33,681 bases of DNA from Candidatus Bathyarchaeota archaeon (GCA_018396535.1 JAGTQC010000010.1:1-33681), one strand, 5' to 3'; counted from the stretch's first letter, positions 7,561 through 16,579 are shown. Program-made: numbers and translations. The notes: generated by a model from the sequence alone, not told the origin.

Positions 7561-8751
7561 CTAATGATATAAAGTAAAACGTTTAATGTATTCAAGTGTA
7601 GACTTCAATCCGTCATAAACTGATGCAAACCTAGCTGCTTCCAGCACCCTATCCCTTAACTCACCATCCTCATAAAGATCCTTCAAAGCAGATGAAAACT
7701 TATCGAAATCTAGAGATTCCTGATCTAATACTATGGATAACCCCATCTCCTCCATACGCTTAGCATTCCCCATCTGCTCCGTATGATTTGGTGTAGGTAT
7801 AACTAGGGAGGGCTTACCATATAGTATAGCTTTAGATAGAGTGCCATGGCCTGCTCTACATACCACTATATCGCAAGCTTTAAGATACTCGTAGTATCTA
7901 TCTATCCACCCATAGATTTTAAACCCACCGTAATCCTCCAATAGCTTACCACTACTAGAATCACCTATACACATAACGATATCGTAGCTATCAGCTAGCT
8001 TCATGAATATAGGTTTAAGCTTCTCTACTAGCGGAGCCCTCTCCCTTCTAGGACCGCTTATAGGAGCGAATACTAGAGGTTTATCCAATCCTACACCTAG
8101 CATATTCCTCAACCTATCTACACCAGGTAGATCAGATGGTTTAACATCTACTATAGGTCCTACAAGCTTGACACGATCAGCATATATCTCTGGTATCTCT
8201 AGATTACCTAGCGATACCGTATACGGGTATGGATAGTCCGGTATTAGTATCAGATCGCTTAAACTCCATATAGCACCGATGAAGGCTATGCTACCAGTAT
8301 CTAAGAGTATAGCTAGTTTTCTAAATAGAGGCTTCTTCACAGGCGTTATTATCTTAAACTGGTTTAGTATAGTTATGCATGGTATATCGAGAATCCTAGC
8401 TGATAGAACGGTTGAAGCTCTAGTATCAGATAGTACTATATCTGGTTGGAAAAGCTGCATCATAGCGTATTCGAAGCCTACCTGCTTCACAAACCTAACG
8501 AAGGAGAGGAAGGGGCCTGGATTCACTATGGTTAGTTTGAAATCTACCGAGCCATCAGGCTTAACTTGGAAACCCATAGGTGGAGCTACCCTATACTTGA
8601 ACTTACCATAGCTACTCAAGAGTTGGAGAGCATCGCCGTAGGTTGATACAAATATATCGAAGCCGTTTCCATATAGATTCTCAGCGATAGGTAGACATCT
8701 ACCTATATGGCCGTAACCTATACCGCATACACCAAAGTATACTTTACTCAA
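7561..8751 (-). CDS. MurG/UGT-like glycosyltransferase (GT-B fold)
   Basis: A 396-residue GT-B glycosyltransferase. The N-terminal glycine-rich loop GIGYGHIGRCLPIAENL (11-27) with H15 is the MurG/UGT hallmark. The C-terminal nucleotide-sugar site is CRAGHGTLSKAILYGKPSLVIP followed by HTEQMGNAKRMEEMG, as in family 28 enzymes. It probably transfers a sugar from a UDP-sugar to a lipid or other cell-surface acceptor, working in the cytoplasm at the membrane; acceptor unknown. The gene starts at ATG 25 bases behind the AMMECR1 gene, so the two may be co-transcribed. Confidence 0.85.
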   Translation of the reverse strand: MSKVYFGVCGIGYGHIGRCLPIAENLYGNGFDIFVSTYGDALQLLSSYGKFKYRVAPPMGFQVKPDGSVDFKLTIVNPGPFLSFVRFVKQVGFEYAMMQLFQPDIVLSDTRASTVLSARILDIPCITILNQFKIITPVKKPLFRKLAILLDTGSIAFIGAIWSLSDLILIPDYPYPYTVSLGNLEIPEIYADRVKLVGPIVDVKPSDLPGVDRLRNMLGVGLDKPLVFAPISGPRRERAPLVEKLKPIFMKLADSYDIVMCIGDSSSGKLLEDYGGFKIYGWIDRYYEYLKACDIVVCRAGHGTLSKAILYGKPSLVIPTPNHTEQMGNAKRMEEMGLSIVLDQESLDFDKFSSALKDLYEDGELRDRVLEAARFASVYDGLKSTLEYIKRFTLYH

Positions 8752-8776
8752 TACGGCTAGCCCCCACTAACCCCTC

Positions 8777-9397
8777 TCAGCGGAGGCTACGCCTATGAAT
8801 AGGGCCTCTAGGATACCCCTCCTCGAATATTTCAGCACTAAACCTGTATATCCTCGTATTCCTCAGTAGCCATGCATCAGGTGGAAGACCGGCTTTAAGA
8901 CAACAGTAGGATAGAAATTCTTCTTGATCCCAGCCTTGCTCGACTGCTACCTGAGGTAGGAGTAATCCTGAGTATATACCTCTCTGAACTATCAACCCAT
9001 CTCTACCTATCTCTATTTTAGAAGGGAGGAGGCGTGGATCCTCGACCCTAACCTCTTCTGGTGGTGTAAGAATGCTAACTTCGACTACTATATAATCCAT
9101 CTCATCTATGTCTACCGGTGGGAATCTAGGATCCCCTACCGCAGATTCTATAGCAGCCTTTATAGTAGCTTCTACTAGAGGATGTGTAGGATATGGGAAG
9201 CCTATGCATCCCCTAAGCTCTTTAACATTCTCTATAAGCTTATTCAGTGTTACGAATACACCTGATTTAGCGTAGAGACGGCTGGGAGTATCGGGTGGAG
9301 GATCGATAACTACACCTTTAGATAGGTATTCCTCGATAGCTCTTCGAGCTAGTTTAACTATGAAAGAGCCTTCTTCATCTGTATAGCTGTATAACAC
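8777..9397 (-). CDS. AMMECR1 domain protein
   Basis: A 206-residue AMMECR1-family protein, conserved in archaea and eukaryotes. The family signature LRGCIGFP is at residues 61-68, and DPRFPPV and VEVSILTPPEEV follow in the usual order. Its biochemical function is not established; in many genomes it sits beside Memo-like or radical-SAM genes, neither of which is seen here. The start is GTG at 9397. A TTTTTAAATA box is centred about 27 bases upstream, so translation is probably leaderless, which also supports this start. Confidence 0.92.
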   Translation of the reverse strand: MLYSYTDEEGSFIVKLARRAIEEYLSKGVVIDPPPDTPSRLYAKSGVFVTLNKLIENVKELRGCIGFPYPTHPLVEATIKAAIESAVGDPRFPPVDIDEMDYIVVEVSILTPPEEVRVEDPRLLPSKIEIGRDGLIVQRGIYSGLLLPQVAVEQGWDQEEFLSYCCLKAGLPPDAWLLRNTRIYRFSAEIFEEGYPRGPIHRRSLR

Positions 9398-9418
9398 GAT
9401 AGTAAATTGTGGAATCTC

Positions 9419-9428
9419 TATTTAAAAA
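9419..9428 (-). promoter_or_regulatory. TATA box for the AMMECR1 gene
   Basis: Minus-strand TTTTTAAATA centred about 27 bases from the GTG start at 9397, the spacing expected for a leaderless archaeal transcript. Confidence 0.6.
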
Positions 9429-9443
9429 TCTAGCTACACATCT

Positions 9444-9452
9444 AGTATAAAT
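9444..9452 (+). promoter_or_regulatory. TATA box and downstream ribosome site for pyrC
   Basis: TAGTATAAA lies about 52 bases before the ATG at 9500. A start near 9475 would leave a leader of about 25 bases containing GGTGA (9488-9492), 7 bases ahead of the ATG. Unlike the divergent AMMECR1 gene, pyrC therefore appears to use a ribosome site. Confidence 0.5.
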
Positions 9453-9499
9453 CTATAAGTGTATGGTGTTCGAGAAGCAAGATTAACGGTGAATAGGAT

Positions 9500-10852
9500 A
9501 TGTCTACGGTAGATCTGAAGGTGGTGGGTGGCAGAGTCTATAGGAGGGGGAGACTTACACGTATCGATATAGCTATCGATGAAGGTAGGATAGTTAAACT
9601 CGGTAGAGGATCTTCCATGCCTAATAGTGATAAGGTAGTGGATGCTAGTGGATGCATAGTCCTACCAGGAGTTATAGATGTACACGTACATCTGAGAGAT
9701 GAAAACCTATCGTATAAAGAGACGTTCGAAACTGGTACGCTATCCGCAGCTCTAGGAGGGGTTACGACGATACTAGATATGCCTAATAACGATCCACCGA
9801 CTATAGGTAGGGTAGCTTCTACGAGGAGGATAGATAGAGCTAGGGGTAGGATATACGTTAACGTAGGATTCTACTCGTTTATACCAGAGGATCTAAAAGA
9901 GTTGGAGAATACTATCGAGCTAGGTATCTCAGGATTCAAGATTTTCCTAACAGATGGCTATGGGTTGAATCCATGGAATGAATCTATGATGCTAGAAGCT
10001 ATGGAGATTATAGGAAATAGATCATCTATACTATGCGTACACTGTGAGGATGGTAGAATGATAAGAGAGGGTATGTCGAAAACCGCTATAAAGGATTTAA
10101 GAGATTACGAGAAGATTAGGGGTAAGGATGTAGAGTTATCAGCAGTCTCATACATACTTAGACTAGCTAGTAAATTAAAGACGGGGACGAGTATACATCT
10201 ATGCCATATAACATGTAGCGAAGCTGTAGAGATGGTATCAGAAGCTAAGGCTAGAGGATTGAATATCTCATGCGAAGTTACACCCCACCATATATTATTG
10301 GATAGTAGCTATATGGATAGATTCGGTGGGCTTGCCTTCACCCTACCATTACTTAGGAGTAGATCTGATGTATCTAGACTATTCGATTATACAGCAGCAG
10401 GTTTTGTAGATATTATAGCATCTGATCATGCTCCACATAGTATTAACGAGAAGATGGATCCGGATCCATCTAGAGTTAAACCTGGTTTCCCATGTCTAGA
10501 GATAATGCTACCAGTAATATTTACAGAAGTGGTTAACGGTAGGGTTAGTCTAGATATAGCTGTGAAAACTCTATGCGAAAATCCTGCTAGAATATTTAGA
10601 ATAGATAGGAGGGGTTATATAGAGGAAGGGTTTTACGCAGATCTAGTCGTATTAGATCCTAGAATAGAGTTTACAGTTAACCCAGATCTATTCGCTTCTA
10701 AAGCTAAGTATAGCCCGTTCTATGGAAGAAGGCTTAAAGGAAAACCTACTACAACCATTATCGGAGGTGTAGCAGTAGTCGAGGATGGGGAGTTAGCTAT
10801 CGATAAGCCTATAGGTAAAATCTTAACTAGAGTTGATGGGGTTATAGTATAG
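9500..10852 (+). CDS. pyrC: Dihydroorotase (class I)
   Basis: A 450-residue amidohydrolase that cyclises carbamoyl-aspartate to dihydroorotate in pyrimidine synthesis. The HxH metal ligands are H62 and H64 in DVHVHLRDENL, the likely carboxylated lysine is K147 in ISGFKIFLTDGYG, further ligands are H181 (VHCEDGRM) and H236 (LCHITCS), and the catalytic Asp is D309 in ASDHAPH. The DMPNNDPPT block is typical of class I dihydroorotase. Allantoinase is the main alternative, but the HLRD motif favours PyrC. No other pyrimidine genes are near. The next gene starts 3 bases after its stop. Confidence 0.93.
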   Translation: MSTVDLKVVGGRVYRRGRLTRIDIAIDEGRIVKLGRGSSMPNSDKVVDASGCIVLPGVIDVHVHLRDENLSYKETFETGTLSAALGGVTTILDMPNNDPPTIGRVASTRRIDRARGRIYVNVGFYSFIPEDLKELENTIELGISGFKIFLTDGYGLNPWNESMMLEAMEIIGNRSSILCVHCEDGRMIREGMSKTAIKDLRDYEKIRGKDVELSAVSYILRLASKLKTGTSIHLCHITCSEAVEMVSEAKARGLNISCEVTPHHILLDSSYMDRFGGLAFTLPLLRSRSDVSRLFDYTAAGFVDIIASDHAPHSINEKMDPDPSRVKPGFPCLEIMLPVIFTEVVNGRVSLDIAVKTLCENPARIFRIDRRGYIEEGFYADLVVLDPRIEFTVNPDLFASKAKYSPFYGRRLKGKPTTTIIGGVAVVEDGELAIDKPIGKILTRVDGVIV

Positions 10853-10855
10853 GAT

Positions 10856-11434
10856 ATGAATAAGTATAGGTATAGATTCCTAGCAGATGCTATGCTTGGT
10901 AGGACAGCTAGATGGCTTAGAATACTTGGATACGATACAATCTACACAGATAAGTTAACGGATGATGAATTGATATCTACATGCTTATCGGAATCTAGGA
11001 TACTGCTAACATCTGATGAACAGTTATACTATAGAGCTACTAGAAGTGGTGTAGAAACTATTCTAGTTAGAGGTAGAAGCGAAGCTGAGAAGATAGCTTG
11101 GATAGCGTTCAATCTAGGTTTTAAACCTCAAATAAACCCTGATTTATCCCTATGCCCGGTATGTAATTCTAGAGTAAGGAAGATAGATGTAGATGAAGCT
11201 AGGATTAGAGGGGTTCCTAAGAAGGTTCTAGAATGGAATAGGGATTACTGGATTTGCCATGGATGTGGGAAAGTATATTGGATTGGATCACACTATAGGA
11301 GGATGAAGCTATTCTTAGAGAAGGTTTCCAGTATATTAGAGGGGCTTTATTCTAGCTCTAAGCAGTTTTCACATAACAACATGCCATCCTTCTCTCTCAG
11401 TAGATCAGACCATTCACCACATAGTTCACAATAG
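10856..11434 (+). CDS. Mut7-C (DUF82) PIN-like RNase with zinc ribbon
   Basis: A 192-residue protein of the Mut7-C family, predicted PIN-fold nucleases acting on RNA. D11 in FLADAMLGRTARWLRILGYD, D54 in LLTSDEQLYYR and the zinc ribbon C100/C103/C134/C137 (CPVC, CHGC) are all visible. It follows pyrC by 3 bases and is probably in the same transcript. Residues from about 164 onward (Ser-rich, ending HSSQ) do not look like part of the family and are the antisense of the zinc-ribbon end of the CBS gene: the two genes overlap tail to tail by 88 bases. Either the original stop was lost or the extension is tolerated. Confidence 0.88.
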   Translation: MNKYRYRFLADAMLGRTARWLRILGYDTIYTDKLTDDELISTCLSESRILLTSDEQLYYRATRSGVETILVRGRSEAEKIAWIAFNLGFKPQINPDLSLCPVCNSRVRKIDVDEARIRGVPKKVLEWNRDYWICHGCGKVYWIGSHYRRMKLFLEKVSSILEGLYSSSKQFSHNNMPSFSLSRSDHSPHSSQ

Positions 11435-11904
11435 CCTACCATACCACCCTCTGTAGACGTAGACTTCGCAGGTATCCCTGTTATACGCTCCTTCTCCATT
11501 AGAATCTCTATAAGTTCAGGTGTTACAGTCACTATATCCTTCGATGATATTATACCTACGAGCTTACCTTTATACATGACTCCAAGCCTTTTAACATGGT
11601 GATTCCTCATAACCTTAGCTGCAGTAGTAAGATCTGCATCCTGATCTATAGTTATAAGAGGTTTACTCATAATCTCCCCAACCTTCACACGTCTAGGCTT
11701 AAGATTCTTAGCTACAACCCTCTTAATGATATCCATATCCGTCACCATACCTATGGGGTTACCATCCTCATCCACGACTATGAGACTACCTATATCATAC
11801 TTATCCATAAGCTTAGAGGCTTTAAGAATAGATGAATTCTCCTCGACAGTTACGACAGGGCTACTCATAACATGTTTAACTTTGACAGAGATCTTCTCAC
11901 TCAT
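11347..11904 (-). CDS. Tandem CBS-domain protein with C-terminal zinc ribbon
   Basis: A 185-residue protein with two CBS domains (about 8-64 and 73-127) and a C-terminal treble Cys pair C159/C162 and C178/C181 (YCELCG ... LCENC). CBS pairs usually bind adenine nucleotides and act as energy-state sensors; the ribbon may bind nucleic acid or another protein. Blocks VMSSPVVTV and IMSKPLITI open the two CBS units. Its start overlaps the rqcH stop by 8 bases, so it is translated in the same operon as rqcH. That suggests a link to ribosome quality control, but the target is unknown. Confidence 0.88.
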   Translation of the reverse strand: MSEKISVKVKHVMSSPVVTVEENSSILKASKLMDKYDIGSLIVVDEDGNPIGMVTDMDIIKRVVAKNLKPRRVKVGEIMSKPLITIDQDADLTTAAKVMRNHHVKRLGVMYKGKLVGIISSKDIVTVTPELIEILMEKERITGIPAKSTSTEGGMVGYCELCGEWSDLLREKDGMLLCENCLELE

Positions 11905-13882
11905 CTATTATCCTACCTCCCCCAGCTGGAAGTTTAAGATGGAGATCGTCAAAGATATTGGTAGGCAATCCCTTCTCAAATACTTTTCTAGCTTTATCTA
12001 TAAGCCTAGCTTTAATCAGCTCCACAAGTTTATCCTTAGCTATCATACCCGGAGCTACCCGTACATATACGCTAGTCTTAGCTTTAACCGCAGATACAGG
12101 AGCTACTATAATCTCGAATCCAGTCTCAGATAGAGCTAAACCTACAGCGAGTTCTAGAGACACGGATCTAACATAGTTTTTAGAACCTATTATCCTGAAT
12201 GCCCCCCTCGGTATATAGTGACCGGGTGGGGGAGATTTAGATAATTGTGATGGGGAGACATAGAATACATCTAGAGATGAGAAGCCATCCCTCCAAGCTT
12301 GACTATACGATGCAGCGAATATAGCAGCCTCCATGATCGTAACCTCAGATGGAATCCTACCCTCAGTCTTAACTACGACAAACGGAGCCCCATGCACATC
12401 CGCATGGAAGACCATATCCTCTGGACTAGTATACTTTTTTATAAGTATTTCATTAGTCGATGCATCTCTACCAGCTAAAACTAGGAAGCCCTCTGAGGAT
12501 ATGAAGAAATTAAATTTCTCATACCACTTTCTCCTAACCTTAACCTTCTGGATTAACGGATACTCTATAATCTTAGACTCTAACTCTAGTAGGTTTCTCC
12601 TAAGCTCCTCAAGCTTGAATCTCAGAGCTTCAACTTCGCTACACTTACGCTTATACATAGAATAGTATCGGGAGATGGATCCATATATATCCTCTATGAA
12701 GCTCAGCTTTACATCATATCCATTAAACTTTACCGTGAATATTCCTGATCGAAAATCTATATCTAGAAGCTTTAAGTTAAGATTACGAGCTAGATTAGAA
12801 GCTTCTCTAAATATCTCCCCATCATCTATACCTAGCCTCTTAGATTCAAGTATAAGTGATGCTATCATACCTAACCTATCCATATACATCGATAGAGTAT
12901 CGGCTATACGTTTATAATCTAAAGCCTCAGATTCAAGCTTAGATATCCTAGCTTCGATCCTACTTATACTTTTAGCTATCTCAGTAGCCTGTTTCCTACG
13001 AGCTACGGCAACCCTATCATACCCCTCAGATAGCATCAGTCTATGGAAGTAGTTATCGAGAGCAGAATTGAATGATGGGTATTCCTCATATCGTAGATTA
13101 TAGATGCTAAGCTTGAATGGGGAGAAGTCTACAGGTACACCTTCATCTGAAAGGTATACATAGCTTCTAAAAGGAGGGCCTTCTATCGATGATACCATAT
13201 CTTTAAGAGTCTCTACGATAGCTAACGGTATAGATTTAGGTATATCTCTAAGTATAGCATCCTTATTCAAACCCATTCTAGCTAATATCTCATCTAAGTA
13301 TGGTGATGGGATACCGAGAGCTAGAGTCATCCATCTAGCTATAGATGTATCATCAGATGGAAACTTCTCTACTATACTATCTAATGGATCTGAGAATGGA
13401 TCTAAACCTACGGCTGGTGGAAGCTTAAACTCAACACCTGGAGCTACAACTCTATCTCTCATACGCTTACTATGTAGAGTAGAGATTATCCTCCCGTAAG
13501 GATCTACTAAGATTAGATTACCTTCACGGAAAAGCTCTACATACAATTTATAATCTCCTTTACGCGTCGCTATGGAGAAAACTACTATCCTCTCAAACCT
13601 ATGTTGACTTATATCCTTAATCCTACCACCGACTATATGCTTCCTTAAGGTTATGCATTTATTCGGCGGTATCCTAGGTTTCTCGTAGTCAAACTCTGTT
13701 AGATGGATCCTTCTAGGCGGATCGACTAATATATCATACCTACCACCAGCTACTCTAACCCTTATAAGTATAAGGCTACCCTCAATTATGTATATGTTAT
13801 CGATGAAGCCCTCCCTTAGAAGTTTAGATAGCTCCCTAACGGTAAACATTATATCTAGACTATTCATAGAGGATCTAGCCAA
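11897..13882 (-). CDS. rqcH: RqcH/NEMF/Rqc2-type ribosome quality control factor (NFACT protein)
   Basis: A 661-residue NFACT protein that binds stalled large ribosomal subunits with peptidyl-tRNA and, in bacteria and eukaryotes, adds C-terminal tails. NFACT-N spans about 8-270, long helices (coiled coils) about 290-330 and 400-445, and NFACT-R (DUF814) starts around 455, with FHADVHGAPFVVVK inside it. The functional DR pair of bacterial RqcH is at the position of E97-R98 here (QHRFERIVVF), an Asp to Glu change. The stated start is TTG; an ATG five codons in (13867) is a strong alternative. Downstream is the overlapping CBS gene. Assignment is secure; tailing activity is not shown. Confidence 0.92.
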   Translation of the reverse strand: MARSSMNSLDIMFTVRELSKLLREGFIDNIYIIEGSLILIRVRVAGGRYDILVDPPRRIHLTEFDYEKPRIPPNKCITLRKHIVGGRIKDISQHRFERIVVFSIATRKGDYKLYVELFREGNLILVDPYGRIISTLHSKRMRDRVVAPGVEFKLPPAVGLDPFSDPLDSIVEKFPSDDTSIARWMTLALGIPSPYLDEILARMGLNKDAILRDIPKSIPLAIVETLKDMVSSIEGPPFRSYVYLSDEGVPVDFSPFKLSIYNLRYEEYPSFNSALDNYFHRLMLSEGYDRVAVARRKQATEIAKSISRIEARISKLESEALDYKRIADTLSMYMDRLGMIASLILESKRLGIDDGEIFREASNLARNLNLKLLDIDFRSGIFTVKFNGYDVKLSFIEDIYGSISRYYSMYKRKCSEVEALRFKLEELRRNLLELESKIIEYPLIQKVKVRRKWYEKFNFFISSEGFLVLAGRDASTNEILIKKYTSPEDMVFHADVHGAPFVVVKTEGRIPSEVTIMEAAIFAASYSQAWRDGFSSLDVFYVSPSQLSKSPPPGHYIPRGAFRIIGSKNYVRSVSLELAVGLALSETGFEIIVAPVSAVKAKTSVYVRVAPGMIAKDKLVELIKARLIDKARKVFEKGLPTNIFDDLHLKLPAGGGRIIDE

Positions 13883-14201
13883 TGCTAAGCGTCCTCCTAT
13901 ACTTAGATCTAGATTAAGCTTAACATATATCTACTGGATTAAGGTAGCTATAGGGCTAATACTAGGATTCATAGTAGCTTCTACAAGGATACCTCTACTA
14001 CTAGGTCTATCCATAGCTATATTCATATATATAGCTCTACACTACGTATTGAAGTGGCGGATAGGAGAGGATAGATTAGAGGATATGGGTGGAGAGAGGA
14101 AGCTCGTTATGGAGGGTATAGGATCGTTCTTCCTAGCATACATATTTGCATCGATCCTATTCTATACGCTACTATACCCTACACAGATACTATACTATTA
14201 G
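13788..14201 (+). CDS. Small three-span membrane protein, possibly EMC6-like; start uncertain
   Basis: The convincing part begins near base 13910: two hydrophobic segments (WIKVAIGLILGFIVAS and LLLGLSIAIFIYIALHYVL), a charged linker with KWRIGEDRLEDMGGERKL, and a third segment (GIGSFFLAYIFASILFYTLL). This pattern resembles archaeal EMC6-like proteins related to membrane-protein insertion factors, though I cannot confirm it. The only in-frame ATG codons are at 13788, 13794 and 13803, which would make the first 27-32 codons antisense to the start of rqcH. A non-ATG start such as ATA or ATT between 13855 and 13920 is possible. The stop shares bases with the convergent gene. Confidence 0.55.
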   Translation: MYMLSMKPSLRSLDSSLTVNIISRLFIEDLANAKRPPILRSRLSLTYIYWIKVAIGLILGFIVASTRIPLLLGLSIAIFIYIALHYVLKWRIGEDRLEDMGGERKLVMEGIGSFFLAYIFASILFYTLLYPTQILYY

Positions 14202-14536
14202 CGGCTGCTCGATAAAACCTTCATGAAATCTATTATACACGTGAAGAAGCCTTCTTGAAATTCATCACTGAGAAGACGGGGTCTTTCAAGGAAGATTCTC
14301 TTAATATTCTCTATCTCCCGCTCTATACTTGCACGATCCATAGTGTAGACCATCTTCACATATAGATTTGGAGAATCCTTCTTTAAACTCAAGATTATAC
14401 CTTCTATAGCTTTAAGATAACCCTTCTCCCTATCCGATGATACTTCAGATTTCAGTCTAGGTAGTATAGCTTCGAGAGTCTTTAAATCACCTTTAACTAT
14501 GAGCTCTAGTAGATCTCTAAAACGAGAATCCTCCAT
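14198..14536 (-). CDS. Hypothetical helical protein (112 aa)
   Basis: A 112-residue soluble protein, almost wholly predicted helix, rich in Leu, Lys and Glu (ELIVKGDLKTLEAILPRLKSE, then REIENIKRIF). I do not recognise a family. It follows radA by about 41 bases on the same strand and may be co-transcribed, and its stop overlaps that of the convergent membrane protein by 4 bases (TTAG read both ways). The ATG and normal codon use support that it is real. Confidence 0.65.
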   Translation of the reverse strand: MEDSRFRDLLELIVKGDLKTLEAILPRLKSEVSSDREKGYLKAIEGIILSLKKDSPNLYVKMVYTMDRASIEREIENIKRIFLERPRLLSDEFQEGFFTCIIDFMKVLSSSR

Positions 14537-14577
14537 AGATAAGCCACCAGCCTTAATCTAGCTACTCTATATGGAAG

Positions 14578-15588
14578 CTACCTCCTCCCCTTCTTATACT
14601 CCTCTTCTTCTACATCCTCAACGCCATTCTCAGTTATCTTAAATACTCTCTCACCCTCTGGTAGATATGGGCTTGAAACGAGTCTAGCTATCCTCACAGG
14701 AGACGATGCTGATGGTCTACGTAGAAAGATACGTGTATGACTCGTATGTGCTACTATATGCCCTCCTACAGCCTCTACCGATGGACCTATAAACGAATCA
14801 GGTCTAGCCATAACCTGATTGGTAACTACTACGGCGAGGTTGAAAGCCCTAGCTAGTTTGAATAGTTTAAACATATGTCTAGCCAGCTTCTGCTGCCTCT
14901 CCACCAACATCTCTCTACCTAGATATTCGCTTCTAAAGTGAGCGGTTAGAGAATCTACGACTAGGAGTCTTACACCATGTTTCTTTATAATTTCATCACA
15001 CTTCTCTACAAGGAGTATCTGATGATCTGAGCTTAAAGCCTCAGCATATATAATCCTCTTAAGGACGGAATCAGGGTTTAACCCTCTGAACCTACTCATC
15101 TGTATTATACGCTCTATACTAAAGGTATGCTCTGTATCTATGTACATAGCTGCTCCATCCAGTCCACCCTCATCTTCTGGAAGCTGAACATTTACGCAAA
15201 GCTGATGACATATCTGGGATTTACCTGTACCGTATTCTCCATAGAATTCTGTTATAGTTTGAGTCTCTATACCACCGTTAAGGAGTTCATCTAAAGCTCT
15301 ACTACCTGTAGTAATCTTCTTAACCTTACTTCTCTCCTTTAAAAGCTCATCAGACGTGATGAATTCTATAGATATGGATTCCCTAGCAGCTTCTATAATC
15401 TTAGCAGCCTGCTTCTCACCTATACCTGCTGGTAATAGATCCTTAACAGATGCTGTAGCTAACGATTCAACTGTATGAAATCCTAGGCTCCTAAGCTTAG
15501 CAGCTATAGCTGGACCTACACCTGGTAGATCCTCTAACGTTTCGTATCTCCTTTTCTCTCCTCCCCTCTCCTCTTCCTCTAGAGCCAT
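14578..15588 (-). CDS. radA: RadA recombinase
   Basis: A 336-residue RecA/Rad51-family strand-exchange ATPase central to archaeal recombination and repair. A helix-hairpin-helix domain is at about 18-72 (LPGVGPAIAAKLRSLGF). Walker A is GEYGTGKS (117-124; usually GEFGSGKT), Walker B is LLVVDS, and the L1/L2 loop region includes NQVMARPDSF and GGHIVAHTSHTRIFLRR. Length and order match archaeal RadA rather than the shorter RadB/RadC paralogues, which lack the N-terminal domain. The start at ATG 15588 is preceded by a TATA box at 15621-15630. Confidence 0.96.
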   Translation of the reverse strand: MALEEEERGGEKRRYETLEDLPGVGPAIAAKLRSLGFHTVESLATASVKDLLPAGIGEKQAAKIIEAARESISIEFITSDELLKERSKVKKITTGSRALDELLNGGIETQTITEFYGEYGTGKSQICHQLCVNVQLPEDEGGLDGAAMYIDTEHTFSIERIIQMSRFRGLNPDSVLKRIIYAEALSSDHQILLVEKCDEIIKKHGVRLLVVDSLTAHFRSEYLGREMLVERQQKLARHMFKLFKLARAFNLAVVVTNQVMARPDSFIGPSVEAVGGHIVAHTSHTRIFLRRPSASSPVRIARLVSSPYLPEGERVFKITENGVEDVEEEEYKKGRR

Positions 15589-15620
15589 GAACCTGATCCT
15601 AGATAATTACTCTAATGAGC

Positions 15621-15630
15621 TGTATATAAG
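15621..15630 (-). promoter_or_regulatory. TATA box for radA
   Basis: Minus-strand CTTATATACA is centred about 37 bases before the radA ATG, giving an expected leader of about 10 bases. The same sequence reads TATATAAG on the plus strand and could also serve the divergent fumarase gene. Confidence 0.5.
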
Positions 15631-15703
15631 GCATTTTTCCTACGGTTAAGTATTAAGCTTCATGTAGCGAATGTGCATAAACACTAGATTCAGTGATTGC
15701 AGA

Positions 15704-16579
15704 ATGAGCTTATCCGGAGATATCTTAGAGAGCGTATGTAAGAGGCTATTGTTAGAAGCCGCTACCAAGCTTCCTGGAGATGTACTTAGAGGATTAGAGG
15801 AGGCTTATAGTATCGAGGATAACAAGTATGCTAGATCCCAGTTGAAGATTATACTCGAGAGTGTGAAAATAGCTAGAGATGAAGGTATACCTATATGCCA
15901 AGATACAGGCAATATACACGTATATCTTAAACTAGGTAGAGGTGTCGTAGTCCCAGCTGATATATCTCTATATATCGATAGAGCTGTAAGGAAAGCTACG
16001 AAAGAGATACCACTCAGACCTAACATGGTTCATCCACTCACAAGAGTTAACAGTATGGATAATAGCGGTAGAGGCCTACCCCTAGTCACGATGATACCGG
16101 ATCCTACAATCGATGGCTTAGAAGTCGCTATCATGCTTAAAGGTGCAGGCTCCGAGAATCTATCTAGGACGTATATGCTTAAACCTACAGAGGGGTTTGA
16201 ATCTATACGTAGAATCGTACTAGAGAGTATAGCTGAAGCTTTAGGTAGAGGATGCCCACCTTACATAATCTCGGTAGCTATAGGTGGAACGCTAGAGTAC
16301 GCTTCTATAAGAGCTAAGATAAACCTTCTAGAACCTATAGATAAACCTAGCTGTATAGAGTTAGCCGATCTAGAGAGGATACTCTTAGATGATATCAATA
16401 AGCTGGGTATCGGAGCTATGGGTCTTGGAGGTAGGGTAACCGCTATGAGGGTGAAGCTAGACTATATGTACTGTCATACAGCTAGCCTACCTGTAGCGAT
16501 ACAGATACAGTGCTGGGCTTTAAGGAAAGCTAAAGCGTATATAACATCTAGCGGGGAGATAGTATACCAGGAGCTATGA
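15704..16579 (+). CDS. fumA: Class I fumarate hydratase, alpha (N-terminal) subunit
   Basis: The [4Fe-4S]-binding alpha subunit of two-part fumarase, which interconverts fumarate and malate. Cluster ligands are the Cys in PICQDTGN, in GRGCPPYIISVAIGGT and in VAIQIQCWALRKAKAY. I prefer the ATG at 15704 (MSLSGDILESVCKRLL): the TATA-like TTAAGTATTAAG at about 15646-15657 would place the RNA start near 15676, after the upstream ATG at 15671, and GTGAT lies 8 bases before 15704. The longer form from 15671 adds 11 residues and cannot be excluded. The stop overlaps the beta-subunit ATG by 4 bases (ATGA), indicating coupled translation. A tartrate dehydratase pair is the alternative. Confidence 0.9.
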   Translation: MSLSGDILESVCKRLLLEAATKLPGDVLRGLEEAYSIEDNKYARSQLKIILESVKIARDEGIPICQDTGNIHVYLKLGRGVVVPADISLYIDRAVRKATKEIPLRPNMVHPLTRVNSMDNSGRGLPLVTMIPDPTIDGLEVAIMLKGAGSENLSRTYMLKPTEGFESIRRIVLESIAEALGRGCPPYIISVAIGGTLEYASIRAKINLLEPIDKPSCIELADLERILLDDINKLGIGAMGLGGRVTAMRVKLDYMYCHTASLPVAIQIQCWALRKAKAYITSSGEIVYQEL

